Below are positions 10,892 to 23,379 of a stretch of 64,000 bases of DNA, in pieces (positions within the stretch are counted from its first letter, which is position 1; each line of letters starts with the position of its first letter). The notes below the pieces were generated by a model. It was not told the DNA's origin. It saw only the letters and a program-made list of their open reading frames with translations, and searched no databases. The position numbers and the translations under genes are program-made. The DNA comes from Daphnia carinata (Eukaryota > Arthropoda > Branchiopoda > Diplostraca > Daphniidae), in the NCBI RefSeq assembly GCF_022539665.2, contig NC_081331.1, positions 5,986,501 to 6,050,500 on the forward strand. The letters are read 5' to 3'.

Positions 10892-13800
10892 GTTGTGCGT
10901 AGGGCGTAAAAGTTTACAATAGTGTCGACCAAGAGGGGCTGTACACTCTGGGAACTGTGGTGATTGACTATCGAGGCTATCGCGTCACAGCCCAGTCAAT
11001 TATTCCTGGTATTTTGGAAAGAGAACAAGAGCAGTCTGTTGTATACGGGTCCATAGATTTTGGGAAAACAGTCGTCACCCATCCCAAGTATTTGGAGCTC
11101 TTGGGTAAAGCCGGACAACAACTAAAGGTCTTCCAGCACAGCGTTCTCAACGACAAAGATGAAGAAGTAGAATTATGTTCGTCAGTCGAGTGCAAGGGTA
11201 TTATTGGTAATGATGGACGGCATTATATTCTCGACCTTTTGCGTACTTTCCCTCCCGATGTTAACTTCTTAAAAATCGAGGGAGAAGAACTAAGTAAAGA
11301 GGCCCGAGCCCTCGGCTTCCCTGTGGAGCACAAACACAAGCTTTGTTGCCTACGCCAAGAACTGGTTGACGCATTTGTCGAGTCCCGTTACATGCTGTTT
11401 ATTAAGTATGCCGCGTTTCATCTTCAACAAGTTGGCCTTAAAAAGCAAAAAGTGCCATCGGAACGTGGCACTTCTATTGAAAAAGAAGCAGCCAAGTCAG
11501 AAGAAACGGAAATTGCTGGTGTTCAAGTCACGTGTGCATCAGAAAAAGGAACAGAAGAACAGCAGCAACTGAATTCTGACGAGGCTAAGAAAATTGTGGA
11601 GAGTATTACCGATTCGATCACACATGGAGAAAAACCTGATGTAGAAGAGAGCACAAAGGTACGTTGTCGAATAACAGTTTTATCGCTTGACTTCTTTATT
11701 GACCAAGTCTTTGTTTAGGAAATTGTCCGTAAAGCTGCAGCAGCCGTAGGTTCCTTGAAAGACACGGAATTCGATATCCGTTTCAACCCGGATGTACTGT
11801 CCCCGGGAGTTCGCCATCCTGATGGGCTTGTTGCTCTCGAGCGGCTAAAGAAAGAAAAGCAACTTATCAAAGACGCGGCAGATTTCCTCATCACAATTCA
11901 AATCCCTACTTTTATTCGTGACTGTTTGGATCACTCGTCTGCTCCTTTGGATGGCAGCACTTTAATCGAAGCAGTTCATAGTCGTGGTAAGTTAGTTTGG
12001 ATTTTTCAAATGAATTAAGCCAGTTATTATTAATTGATTTTATGACAATTTAGGAATTAACGTTCGTTACTTGGGCAAAATTGTAACCATGCTATCTAAA
12101 GTACCGCAATTGGAATACGTTTATGTGATTGGTGTTTCCGAGTTGATTGTTCGAGCGGCTAAACATCTTTTTACCAGCTATATGCAAGGTGTCGAAATGA
12201 TGGGGCTATCGGCGGCGATCGCTCATTTTCTTAATTGCTTCCTTGGATCAAATCCAACTCCCGTGGTAATTAAAACTCGAGCTCGGTTCATGTAAGATCC
12301 CGTTTTTAATCAATTATTTCGTGACATAGGCCACACTTGGAGCTGATGAACTACAAACAAAGCCATCCAAACGTCGCAATAAACGCAGGGGAAAACAGAG
12401 TCCTCTATCCAACAACGAAAGCACAGATTGGATTCATATGACCCCCAAAAGTTTGTGGTCCCTCCTTAAAGCTGAATTGAGTTCATACTGGGATTGGGAA
12501 TTAGCTGCTGATGGCATTGACGCAGCGATTGAAAAGTACATGGGCCAAAAAGTATCATTACTTCGAGCTTTCTGCCAGCGCACTGGCATTCAGGTAACGC
12601 ATTACCCCCGAGTTTTCTTACAGTTTCTTCAACTTAAGTTTTTTGTTTCAGATTCTTATGAGGGAATATGTTTACGAAGTCAAGAATCGTAATACTTTTT
12701 TCGAAGAAGATATCATTAACGTCTTCCCCGTAGTCAAACACATTAACCCTCGTGCTAGCGACGCTTTCCACTTCTACACAACTGGTCAGCAAAAGATTCA
12801 GCAAGGCTTCTTAAAAGAAGGTTACGAGCTCATCAGTGAAGCTCTTAACCTTCTAAACAACGTTTACGGAGCTATGCATCCAGAGATTGCTCAGTGCCTC
12901 CGAATGCTAGCGAGACTAAACTACATCATGGGTGAGCATGTCGAAGCTCTTGGTTATCAGCAAAAGGCCGTCTTTATGTCGGAGCGAGTTAATGGTATTG
13001 ACCATCCGTACACAATCACAGAATACGTAAGTGCCAAATCTGAATATCATAATGCGACGTAGTTCTTGTTGACATTGAATAACTTTTTTTTATAGACTCA
13101 CCTCGCTTTATACTGCTTCGCCAACAATCAGATTTCGACTGCCCTGAAACTGTTGTATCGAGCACGTTATTTGACTTTAATTGTCATTGGAGAGAATCAC
13201 CCTGAAGTAGCCTTGCTCGACTCAAACATCGGTCTCATTTTACACGCCGTTGGAGAATACGATCTCTCTCTGCGTTTCCTTGAAAAAGCACTAGCTTTGA
13301 ACAAAAAGTATTATGGATCCCGTTCTTTGAAAGGTAATTGCGTTGTCTCGCCTAGACTACAATGATTGGTTGATTGCATTCTATTGCATTTTCAGTTGCC
13401 GTCAGTTACCATTTGGTTGCCAGAACTCAAAGCTGTATGGGTGATTTCCGCTCTGCCCTTCAGAATGAAAAAGAAACTTACACCATTTATAAGCTTCAGG
13501 TATTGATTTGTGTTTGATTGGCCTCGAAATTTCGTTTACACTTCTTTCCCTTAACTAACCGAATCCTGTTACTTTTTCCAAGTTGGGAGAGGAACATGAA
13601 AAGACAAAGGAGTCGTCAGAATGCCTTCGGCATCTCACACAGCAGGCTGTTGTGCTACAGAAAAAGATGAACGAACTTTACCAAGGGCGTTTGGGAGCCG
13701 GTGTTCCGACCACTGGTTTGCCCTTACCTCCTATTCAAATCCAACCGCCTTCCATGGGAAGCGTCCTCGATATGCTCAATGTTATCAACGGCATTCTTTT

Positions 13801-14011
13801 TGTTCAAATTAGGTGATTCACTATTTCCATTTACTATTATTATATTTTCAAAATCTATTTAACATTTCCCTTTAGTCCGCAAGACATAGAAGCGTTCCGT
13901 GAAGAGATGGAACGTCGTCAGATGACAGAAGGCAGTCCACCTAAATTGCTTGAAATGAAAGATGAGGAGGTGGTGTCAACAGATAGTAGTCAAGTCAAAT
14001 CTTGCAGTTAA
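8478..14011 (+). CDS. clu: Clueless / CLUH, clustered mitochondria protein
   Basis: Large cytosolic RNA-binding protein that binds mRNAs of nuclear-encoded mitochondrial proteins and keeps mitochondria spread through the cell. The start is [11 protein letters not shown] (ATG 8478), ending at a GTAAGA donor. The exons then give the CLU N-terminal ubiquitin-like region ([40 protein letters not shown], then [19 protein letters not shown]), and the Clu domain ([50 protein letters not shown]). A lysine/glutamate-rich linker follows, then [13 protein letters not shown], the eIF3-p135-like region, and C-terminal TPR repeats ([39 protein letters not shown]). The stop is TAA 14009-14011. One intron holds a T-tract of about 28 bases near 10861. 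Introns are otherwise short. Order and content match the family along its full length. Confidence 0.95.
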
Positions 14012-16950
14012 TCAACACGCATGGAAGCGCTTTTCCGCGCGGACGTCAGCAACGACATTGTTCAACATGCTAAAAGAAAATAGTTGCCATAAAGAAAAGA
14101 AAAAAGACCTGGTCTCCCGCGCCGTAGTCAAACGTTAGATTTTTTTAATTATTTGTTATTGATAGAAAAACGTGTTTTCGATTTTTCTCCGCCTAGAGAA
14201 AACGAATGTCAGTGACGAGTTAAGTCGTTAGACCGGAACCTCAGGCCCAAATAGTTTTTCTCCTTGTTCGTTGTTCTTTGTTTGAATCCCGTCTTTCGTT
14301 GACGAAGAAGTCATCTCATGAGTTTCCACAACGAACGTACACACTCGGTCAGACATTTGTGTTTCAGTCGTCAATTTAGTGAGTAAAGCTTCTATCGAGC
14401 CCCCTTGTCCATCGTCACGTTGCACGAATACGATCTGATGAGAGAGCCGAAACTGGCATTACTGTAGCTCAACAGTTGATTATTGTAGTAAGTTAAACAT
14501 CATCTCTTCCCCTTCCCATCTTCTCCCGTCCCTGTACCTCCATGGACTTGGTTACCTGATATCTCGGAGGAAATTTCAAAATCATGATTTATTGATACTT
14601 ATTTTGCTTTGAAATCAAGATTTGTCTATGTTCATTGCGTCGAAATTTCTGCAAGAAGGTATGGTTGAAAAGGTGCGAATATTTTTGTGCTATACCTGTA
14701 GTCCTCGATTGATGAACACAATCTTCCTCAACTTGTTGCGTCAAAGCAATCTCGCCTAGCAATAACAAGATCCAGCTAAACCAAGTCCTTTTTCCAGTTA
14801 CGTCACACAATCGTAGTTGTTATACAAAAAAAGCGCGATGAAAGTCGAAGTCGTTTGGTTTTCGGATCGTGTGCATCACTATGTAGAAATGATCTATTAT
14901 TTTACAAGAAAAATTGTAAACACGAGCTGAACTCTTTGTTTTCATTTCTCTTTGTTTTTCTTGCTTTATTTTAATGATTATCTAGAAGAAAGTTTTGGGT
15001 TTTACGCGTCGAGTGGCATTCGTGTGAATCACTCAATTCCATCTAATAGATGTGTTCAACAGAATCAATGGACTGGAAGGCGGTAGTGAAAAGCATGGCT
15101 TGCGAATAATGAGATACCCGCCCCACCTGTTACACATCACGAACGCAATTGCAGAACCGACGTTCGTCACAAATTGGAACGATTCGTGCTCAACGGGATT
15201 GAAGTTTTATGACTATCAATTTTACCTCACTATTTGTCCGTGCATATTGTACGCAGCCGCAAAGTTGTTTCTCTTTTTTTCTAACGTAGGTGTTGTACCA
15301 AAGAGCGAAAGCAATGTTAAAACTTGATAATCCATGTATTGACTTTGCCCATTATGGTGGTCGTTACCGCTTCACTGAACTCCACATGCTTTGAACTTTG
15401 CCTTGCGTGGAGTTCATTCGGACCGCAATTCATGGACTGGGCTACTAGGTTAGATATATACAAGAACTATGGAACTTTTAATTTAATGACGGGCGTAAAC
15501 AACGCCTACGTACTTGTTCGAACCGTACGCTAAAAACCTTGAGGTCGATTATGAAACGAGAATGTGAAAATGTTTAGGCCATCGAAAGTTAGCCTTGGAA
15601 TAGATCAAAGCAACCCCACGTACAGGTCACCTTTGCTGTGACACGATCTTATGGCTTAAGTAACTACGTGTTCTCACCTGCCCCCGTAGAGCTGTTGGGC
15701 GTGCTGCACGATTTAGAGCGCGGGACACGTTTTGCCTTCCAAACAGTGGTGGGCCTTCTTGGGGTCCTACCCTGCAGCGCATGCACCGGCGGCTTGCCTA
15801 ACGGCTTGTCTCCCAATTGCTTGCCCACCTAAATAATTTTATGAAAAAGAAAAATGAAATTCCTCCTTTGTGGAAGATTACAGGTAATAAATCCTTTTCA
15901 AAGAAAATTCGATCCGCTGACGCTTTGAAAAATTCGTGAATGGGAAAGCTATTACGAAATTGGAGCAATCAAATAGAATAATACTTCTTTATCGTAACCA
16001 CGCTTTAAACAAAACATACGTCTGCATTTAGTTTCTGCTATAGTGTTACAAGCACAAAGCTATGTAAAAGAATCCTATAGTGTCGTTTCACCAAGATACT
16101 GCTTTTTCTTATCTGAAATAAAAATCAGGATGCTGTGACAATTGGTCCAGATATTTTACATCAATGAGCGTGTCATTTTCAATGATGAGGGCTGTTCTGC
16201 GAACTGCACGAAAGCCAAACGGATAACAAAAAGGATGGTTTTTCACTTTCCCTCTAATAACAAGAGACACCGCAGTGTATTCAACTCACCAAACTCACGT
16301 TCTAGATCTAGTGATGCATATACCATAGTGGAAAACGGTTTAATGCATACAAAATACTGTACGAAATGGAACCCAACAGGTGATGAAAACATCTGATAGT
16401 GAATAATTCTTGTAATCGACTTTGGTGGAACAATTTCCTTAACCAATGTTTAAAAAAAGGGGTAAAATGCTTTAATTGTACATTATTCATTGAAATTTAA
16501 ATCCTGTGTATCACGCAAGGAACTCGTCAACGAATCCTACCTAAAAGTGTAACGCAATGGGCTAATAATTGGGATTACTAGTCTAGGTAAAAATAAAAGG
16601 GAAAGGCCCTCATCACGATCCTTTAAAGATATATGTTAACCGCTTGAAATCGTGGCTCTGTGACTGCCCATCGCTACGGCTGCCAAAGAGATTTACTGAA
16701 GCGTTAAGAAGTTGAATAAGAAGACTTATGTGTGTCCTTGTAAAGACAAGCGAACAGACGATCATAGTGGGTTTACGTTCCACGTCTGTGAAAATGTCGT
16801 AACAAAGATACTTTAAAGTTTATCCCCACAAAAAAAGTTTTCTACTAGCCGACATCGGAAAAGAATTAAGTTGCATGAAATGTCGGTTCGTCTTAAAAAG
16901 AAATATAAGAACCGATACGAGAAAGTGGCAATTGATTGTAGCGATACTTT
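14012..16950. other. gene-poor stretch, nothing firmly identified
   Basis: No recognisable gene. A minus-strand frame at 14425-14228 reads as a polar tail ending KLFGPEVPV. Another around 14800-14700 contains a hydrophobic WILLLLGEIAL stretch followed by a possible GTATAG donor. I could not connect them with convincing splice sites. A GC-richer island at 15640-15830 is open on the plus strand but resembles nothing known to me. Confidence 0.3.
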
Positions 16951-17213
16951 CAAAACCATGTCAGATTTCTTTGAGAAAATCACGCAGCATAGAGGATCTC
17001 GTTACATTTTATTGCTAGTCCTTCTTTTGTAGCTTGGCTTGTTACACGATTGTAGCGTGACTTGCACTGTAATTCTATAAACTGAATTTTCTCGAAATGC
17101 ATAACCTTGCAAGTTACACAAACATCACGATTTTGCACAATTCGTACAAATGAACGAAGACCATAGAAATGACTAGCTCTCGATTTCATCATAGCCTACC
17201 CTTTTTACCTTGT

Positions 17214-17508
17214 TAAGAACGGGAACATCTTCATCATTTTCCATAATAATAGTTGCTGTAGGTCGTTAATATTTCGAACCATCGCCACGTTAATTGAATG
17301 TACGGGGATGGTCTAAGAATCTAGTAGAGACTCACGCATGGCAAATCACGTAATAGCTGAAGCGCGCACAACTGCGTGAGAATGGTGTAATTAAGACGCA
17401 GTGATTCGAGCATTTTTTGCTTTCGTGCAAACATTTGTGTCATGGTTACACCGTACGCCATAAAGCACAATGTCGCATCAAGTATCATTTTGGTCCAGAA
17501 TTCGGGTA
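17214..17508 (-). CDS. possible exons of an unidentified gene
   Basis: A frame following a TTTTAG acceptor contains IPEFWTKMILDATLCFMAYG and continues to LQLLRDLPC, where a GTGAGT donor occurs (about 17335). After a roughly 67-bp gap, typical of introns here, a CTACAG acceptor at about 17268 opens another frame that ends at ACAAG/GTAAAA (about 17214). Upstream frames to about 18050 contain hydrophobic runs. Splice-site quality and intron size are suggestive, but I recognise no domain and could not find a convincing start or end. It could be a lineage-specific membrane protein or chance. Confidence 0.2.
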
Positions 17509-18858
17509 TCATACAAATCTCTAAAATTCAAATTCACGCTGCCATATGAATGGCTATATGAAACTACAAGTTTGATCAGTAGAAAAGAATTCAGAATAGA
17601 AATTTGATCTATAAATTTGGCTAATAATCTTAGAGACTTTCTGCGGAAGAGTTTGGGCGTGACACATTCAATTGTAGTAGAATATAATATGCAAACCATA
17701 ATACGAAATCAATAGACGACTCGCGAATACCAAGATCAACAAGAGTCACGACTGAGATAATAACGACACATCAATGGCATACTGTAACGTCAGATATCAT
17801 TGATTATATAACTTTATTCATTCCAAATTTTTCTTTATAAAATTGTTTGTCTTTTTTCTGAGAAAGACACCAACCTTCACCTCCCTGTTCGAAAGTGTAA
17901 CTAAAAATTATTGCCTTCCAGCAGTTGAGTCTACGATAATTTATGTAGATCGACTCGGCTGTGACAGACTTATAGACGTACAGTTCCCACCATAATACCA
18001 GAAGCGGAGTACTTGAAACAAAGCGCAACTCTATTAATATAAGAAGCAACAATCCGTCATCATTAACTGTGGAAAACCAACGTTAAAATCTCACACGGGG
18101 GTTTCTCTTTTTCCATACGAAAAGACATGCCTCTTCTTTATACCTATCCATTTCTCCGCTGTTTTCAAAAGTGTAACAATAACAATACAACATCTTACAC
18201 GAAAAAGACCACCGTTCTTGTTGTAATCGTTTCAATGACACCGAAACTGGCGTCGATAGATCGAAACGTGAACAAGGAGCACTCGATTTTGGTTTCTATA
18301 TTGACAATTGGGTTCAGCAATCTACGTTACGTATGCGATTAAACAGCGAATTAACCTGTGCACTTTGACTATTGCAAATAAGAAAAATGCATCAACAGTA
18401 GTATTGAATATTTGCTAACGTACCGATTCACTTTCTGCCAGTGTCCTTGCTCTAAAAACGTAACGATCCTTTGGTCTTTGTATAGAGATATGACGGCACG
18501 AAACGCTTGATGACTTCTCATTTCGTTAGAGGTCAAACAGGCTCACGCTAAATTGCAAAGAGCGCAGAAGATATGGATGAAACGTTGCGCGATGAACGTG
18601 ACTAAAAGAGATCATAGAGGCGGTAGGTACGTCCGTAATAGATCGGTGGTGGGTGTAGCTATCGCACATTGCTTACCTCTTTTACCCTTCAAGGAGACAT
18701 CCCACCCTAACAATTGTGTATTTCTAAAAAAAAGTATAGAGAGAGAGAGACTGAAACCAAAAGTTTCCTTTTTTTGATTTCGTTTTTCATTGGACCCTAT
18801 TTGAGGCATATACGCCTGACAGCAGATGAAAGGCGAGAGGCGGAGTCGACTAAAACAG

Positions 18859-18896
18859 TATAAAATGACGGAGTGGTCGAATGGAAAGACATCAGT
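18859..18896 (+). promoter_or_regulatory. core promoter of cuticle gene 1 (TATA + TCAGT)
   Basis: TATAAAA at 18859-18865 is followed by an arthropod initiator TCAGT at 18892-18896, 35 bp between TATA start and the presumed +1 A. The flanks (GGCGGAGTCG upstream, GGAAAGACATCAGTT and CATCCAGCTG around the initiator) recur at the paralogous gene near 22210-22280, so this is a duplicated promoter. Confidence 0.75.
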
Positions 18897-18929
18897 TGCA
18901 TCCAGCTGTTGTACAACAACAAAAACAAC

Positions 18930-19751
18930 ATGAAAGTATGGCTTCGTTTTAAGTTGTTATGAAACCATCATCTTATACGATAAATTCTTTCTAGGTATTC
19001 ATTTTCGCCGTATTGATCGCTGTGGTCGCAGGACAGGCTTACAAGCCATCAAACTATCCTGCAGCACCTTACAAGCCGGAGTATCCAGCACCAGGCTACA
19101 GACCATCATACCCTGCTCCTTACAAACCGGCTTACCCTCCACCTGCCTACAAACCTGAATACCCGTCTTACAAACCCGAGTATCCTGCTCCAGCCTACCC
19201 ATCAAAGAGCTACGATTACGTAAGACATTTTCGTATTCCATTCTGATCTTTCGTTTCTAATTCTTGATTTTTCTTTAACTATTTAGCCCCCAATGCCGTA
19301 CAAATTCGAATGGGCCGTTAAGGACGATTACACTTACAACGATTATGCCCATGAAGAGACCAGTGATGACAAGGGTCAAGTAACCGGCTCTTACCGCACT
19401 CTCCTTCCCGATGGGCGCACTCAAGTGGTCAACTACAAAGCCGATGACTACACTGGATACATTGCTGATGTCAAGTACGAGGGAGAAGCCAAATACCCGG
19501 CTGAATACAAACCAGCATACAAGCCTGGCTACCCTGCTCCGGCTTACAAGCCTGCCTACCCCGAGCCAGCGTACAAGCCTACCTACCCTGAGCCAGCATA
19601 CAAGCCTTCCTACCCCGAGCCAGCATACAAACCTTCGTATGGAGCCCCAGCTTACAAGCCTTCGTACCCTGGTCCAGCTTACAAACCCTCCTACCCACCC
19701 GCCAAGTATCCAGCCTACCCGGCTCCCAAATACCCCGCCAAGTATCAGTAA
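18930..19751 (+). CDS. cuticle protein 1, RR chitin-binding domain with YKPxYP repeats
   Basis: Secreted structural protein of the exoskeleton. Three exons: 18930-18935 encodes only MK and ends at GTATGG; 18995-19219 completes the signal peptide (VFIFAVLIAVVAGQA) and adds proline/tyrosine repeats of the YKPxYP type; 19287-19751 carries a Rebers-Riddiford-type domain (YKFEWAVKDDYTYNDY, then GSYRTLLPDGRTQVVNYKAD and TGYIADVKYEGEA) and more YKPSYPEPA repeats, ending KYPAKYQ-stop. Total 231 residues. The RR domain binds chitin in this family. The exon-3 sequence is identical over 385 bp to that of the paralogue downstream. AATAAA lies at 19817-19822. Confidence 0.92.
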
Positions 19752-19816
19752 AAAAAAGTATATTATATAGAGAAACGTGTGAAAATATCTACCTTAAATC
19801 TTACATGTACTTATCA

Positions 19817-19822
19817 AATAAA
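19817..19822 (+). terminator. poly(A) signal of cuticle gene 1
   Basis: AATAAA lies 66 bp after the stop codon. Confidence 0.6.
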
Positions 19823-22190
19823 TGATCTTAATAATATCATAATCATCTCGTTCGTCCATTCAGCGTTACCTTAAAGAGGTCTGCTCCACTTTTCTCGTTA
19901 CAACCTTAAATTTCATAGCGGATATCTAAGGTTTTTTTGCTGATGCGTTTTCGAGAAAACTTTTAAAAAATGCGAGTTTACTTTAGCTTTCATTTGAAAG
20001 TTTATTCTAATAAGTTTATTGGCTCTCCGCGTAATTGCATGGAATGAATCCGTTCCAACAAGGCAATAGCGAAAACTAAACCTTGATCTCAGCTATTAAC
20101 CTCAGTCCCCAAAACATGCATAATTCCTGTTTAAGTACAATACTTATCTCCAGCCAAAGTCATAAAATAGCCATATCGTATAATCATACAAATAATCCCA
20201 AGCAACTAGTTAGAAAGCAAGAGACAGTAATAAAAATACGGACAGATTGGTACCTGCCATTCATTTGTCAGTTGTACTTAAACATCCCAACAGAAAGACT
20301 TAAAAAAAAATACATGCAACTATTAATAATGTGATTTTTAAAAATCTTAAGAAGAATGCAATATTTGGTTACGCCAGTTTGTAAATCCTGATACAAATCA
20401 TAACGCGCTATTGTCATAATTGACGAGGCCACCGCAGTCACGCAAAGACCAGATACATTTTTAAAAATGTGATTTTAATCATAATTTTCGTTTCTATTTC
20501 AAATAGAAACTCACGTCTCACCTATATACTTAAGATCCAATAAAGAATAGAAGATTGGATAAATTCAGCACGAAAACCCTGTTTTCATTTCTCTTGTATT
20601 TATAGACGCTAAGAATTGCCATTACAGAAAGTAGCCATTTACTTTGAATCCAGATAAACGTGCATTAAGAAACTGAATAGCAAACGTCTCTTTTGAAACA
20701 CGATGTGCACGGTCGCTATTTTTTCAACGAGAACAAAAACCGTTACGCATTCTTATCTCGTTTAAACACAAACCCCATGGATTGCTCCCCTTTTTCGCCA
20801 AAATTCTCTTTAATGAATACCGGCTAAAAGAAGTCCAACTATCTTTCGGATGAAAGAATAGCTCGATTCACTTTCTGCAGCTGTGACCTTGTTCCAAAAA
20901 AAAGAGATTCATGGTCCCCTCTCTGTATGTAGATGACACGCCCCTGCAACTCTTTTTCCCGTTTTTCTATAGAGGCCATCACGCCGGCAGAATAAACGGT
21001 CGATTGTAAAAGTGCGTTCACCGCTAGTACCTTTTTTCTTTAAAATTTTAGAGTTAGATTCCCTGTGGAGTTTTTATTAGGTGTCATTCATGGCAAAAGT
21101 CGTTTTGATTTTGAGGGATTGTTATCACAACATGGGCGTGGTGTTTTCACCTTGCAAATATTGTTAGGCAAAGAGAACAAGAGCAGGATGAGAGGCTAGA
21201 TATTAGGTAGTTCGTGGCATGTTAATTTAAAGAACGTTAAGGGTTAAGAGGTATCAGATAAAAACAAACCCGACAAAAACAAGGCCGATTTTTTATGGAA
21301 AAATCTTTTTCTTCTTTAAAAATTTGGTATAGCTATGAAAATACCTTATTTAAATTCAAAATTAAATGAGAATCACGAAAATAAGCCTTGTTTTTACGTG
21401 TGGATTGTATGTTTTGAGTTAGTTGAATTCAAAGCGGTTGCAACCTAAAACCACATTGATTACGTTTTATTCAAAAACTACACAATCTACAGGAAAACTA
21501 ATATTTTATTCATGATCAGCGTTAAAATTGCGTTATAATAGGTTTTATAAATCAGAGGTTTTAAGCCCACATCTTTTTCATGAAAAAATCTGGTCCAAAA
21601 ATTAAGCCCGACAAATAAAATAAACCCGACTTTTCCTATTTTTAAATTATTTTTTAAAACACAGATATTCCTATGAAACTACTTGATTTATATGTTAAAT
21701 TTAACTAGGATGTCAAATATTAAGCTTGTTTTTACTTGGGACTTATAGTTTACCAATTATTTACTTTCAAAGTTGTTACATTTAAATCACTTCGGATACG
21801 TTTTTGAATTCGAAGTCCCTATTAAAGACCTAAATGGATATCAATTGATTTGGAAATTGCACATCCATTAAAATATTCATGAAGTCCCAACTGTTTTTGT
21901 ATAAATTAAGGTCTTAAGTACCACGGTTATCCATTTGCGTTTCAAATGGAATTCCATGAAGGGCGAATTTCTAATTTTATTTCCATAATTTGAAAGAAAA
22001 AATGCTCTCAACAAGTCAAAATAAATTAAAGAAGGATAAAAACTTAAGGTCGTGTAATATCTTATACCCCAAAAATGTAACGTTAAAAATAGAAGAGTGA
22101 TACGTAAGGTGTATTTAGTAACCCACAAAGGCAAAGAGCAACTTATGGCATTAAAGACTGAGTAAAATTGGGACACACGCTTACCGAAAG
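19823..22190. other. intergenic stretch with relic of duplicated upstream DNA
   Basis: No coding exon is supported. The 14-mer GATTCACTTTCTGC at 20865-20878 also occurs at 18425-18438, followed in both places by a similar GT(G)-CCTTG-CT/TC stretch. This marks the region as the duplicated upstream flank of the two cuticle genes. At 21240-21850 it contains a dispersed repeat, listed separately. Confidence 0.45.
21240..21850. repeat. dispersed fragment of the AAGCCCGAC satellite family
   Basis: AAACCCGACAAAAAC (near 21268), AAGCCCGACAAATAAAATAA (near 21604) and AACCCGACTTTTCC match motifs of the array at 58.3-61 kb. A segment near 21350-21395 (AAATGAGAATCACGAAAATA) matches, as a reverse complement, the recurrent array segment around TTGATTTCCGTGATTAGC. 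It lies within the roughly 930 bp by which this cuticle gene's upstream flank exceeds its paralogue's. Confidence 0.5.
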
Positions 22191-22232
22191 AAAATGAAAG
22201 GAGAAAGGCGGAGTCGGACGACGCCAGCGAAC

Positions 22233-22270
22233 TATAAAAAGAGACGGAATCCTACTGGAAAGACATCAGT
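22233..22270 (+). promoter_or_regulatory. core promoter of cuticle gene 2 (TATA + TCAGT)
   Basis: TATAAAA at 22233-22239 and TCAGT at 22266-22270 have the same spacing and flanks as the promoter of cuticle gene 1. Confidence 0.75.
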
Positions 22271-22305
22271 TTACATCCAGCTGTACTCCAACATCTCAAA
22301 CAAAC

Positions 22306-23171
22306 ATGAAGGTATAGATAATTCCATCTTTTTTTGCTTCGATGAACGGTCAAATACTGAAGGCAATAATCTTTTCTAGGTTTTTATCATCGCTGCATTG
22401 ATGGCTGTTGCCTCAGCCCAAGGACCTTACAAGCCATCCACTTATCCGGTGGCTCCGTACAAGCCCGAATACCCGTCTTATAAACCTGGATATCCTGCTC
22501 CGGCTTACAAACCGGCCTACCCTCAGCCAAGCTACAAACCAGACTATCCTTCTTACAAACCTGAATATCCATCACCATCTTACAAGCCTGAATACCCTGC
22601 TCCAGCTTACAAACCAGCCTACCCATCAAAGAGCTACGATTACGTGAGGCATTTTCATCTTCCATTCCTATCTTCAATTACTAATTGTTGATTTAATTTA
22701 ACTATGTAGCCCCCAATGCCGTACAAATTCGAATGGGCCGTTAAGGACGATTACACTTACAACGATTATGCCCATGAAGAGACCAGTGATGACAAGGGTC
22801 AAGTAACCGGCTCTTACCGCACTCTCCTTCCCGATGGGCGCACTCAAGTGGTCAACTACAAAGCCGATGACTACACTGGATACATTGCTGATGTCAAGTA
22901 CGAGGGAGAAGCCAAATACCCGGCTGAATACAAACCAGCATACAAGCCTGGCTACCCTGCTCCGGCTTACAAGCCTGCCTACCCCGAGCCAGCGTACAAG
23001 CCTACCTACCCTGAGCCAGCATACAAGCCTTCCTACCCCGAGCCAGCATACAAACCTTCGTATGGAGCCCCAGCTTACAAGCCTTCGTACCCTGCTCCGG
23101 CATACAAACCCGCCTACCCACCAGCCAAGTATCCAGCCTACCCAGCTCCTAAATACCCCGCCAGATATTAG
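22306..23171 (+). CDS. cuticle protein 2, tandem paralogue of cuticle protein 1
   Basis: Same three-exon plan as its neighbour: 22306-22311 (MK), 22380-22643 (signal peptide VFIIAALMAVASAQ, then YKPEYPSYKPGYPAPAYK-type repeats) and 22710-23171 (RR chitin-binding domain plus repeats, ending KYPARY-stop). 243 residues. Exon 2 and both introns have diverged from paralogue 1, but bases 22710-23094 are identical to 19287-19671, after which differences resume (for example APAYKPAYPP against GPAYKPSYPP). The proteins therefore share an identical chitin-binding core and differ in their repeat-rich N-terminal halves. AATAAA is at 23221-23226. Confidence 0.92.
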
Positions 23172-23330
23172 AATAGAATCCCAAGCTAGAGAAGTGTCAA
23201 ATTCAAATAAGATATATTTTAATAAATCATAATAGTACAGTGAAATATGGTTTTCTTATTACTGTCAGAGTAAACCTGAATTCTGAATGCTTTTTCCAAA
23301 ACCAATATTTGATTTAGGCTACATAAAATC

Positions 23331-23336
23331 TTTATT
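23331..23336 (-). terminator. poly(A) signal of the small minus-strand gene
   Basis: TTTATT on the plus strand reads AATAAA on the minus strand, 43 bp past the stop codon of the gene ending at 23380. Confidence 0.5.
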
Positions 23337-23379
23337 GTGTACACAAATAAAACAGCTTTGAAAACATCTAAAAAGGAGA

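Noticed and set aside
14228-14425. 65-codon minus-strand frame ending KLFGPEVPV as a gene
   Set aside because: Composition is protein-like, but no convincing upstream exon, start or acceptor was found; left as unassigned.
15638-15832. GC-rich plus-strand frame as a conserved gene or transferred segment
   Set aside because: No recognisable motif, no splice partners; GC content alone is not enough.
19411-19770. 119-codon and 132-codon frames rich in T/L/P overlapping the cuticle exons (also 22834-23232)
   Set aside because: They are +1 shadows of the YKPxYP repeats; identical in both paralogues only because the DNA is.
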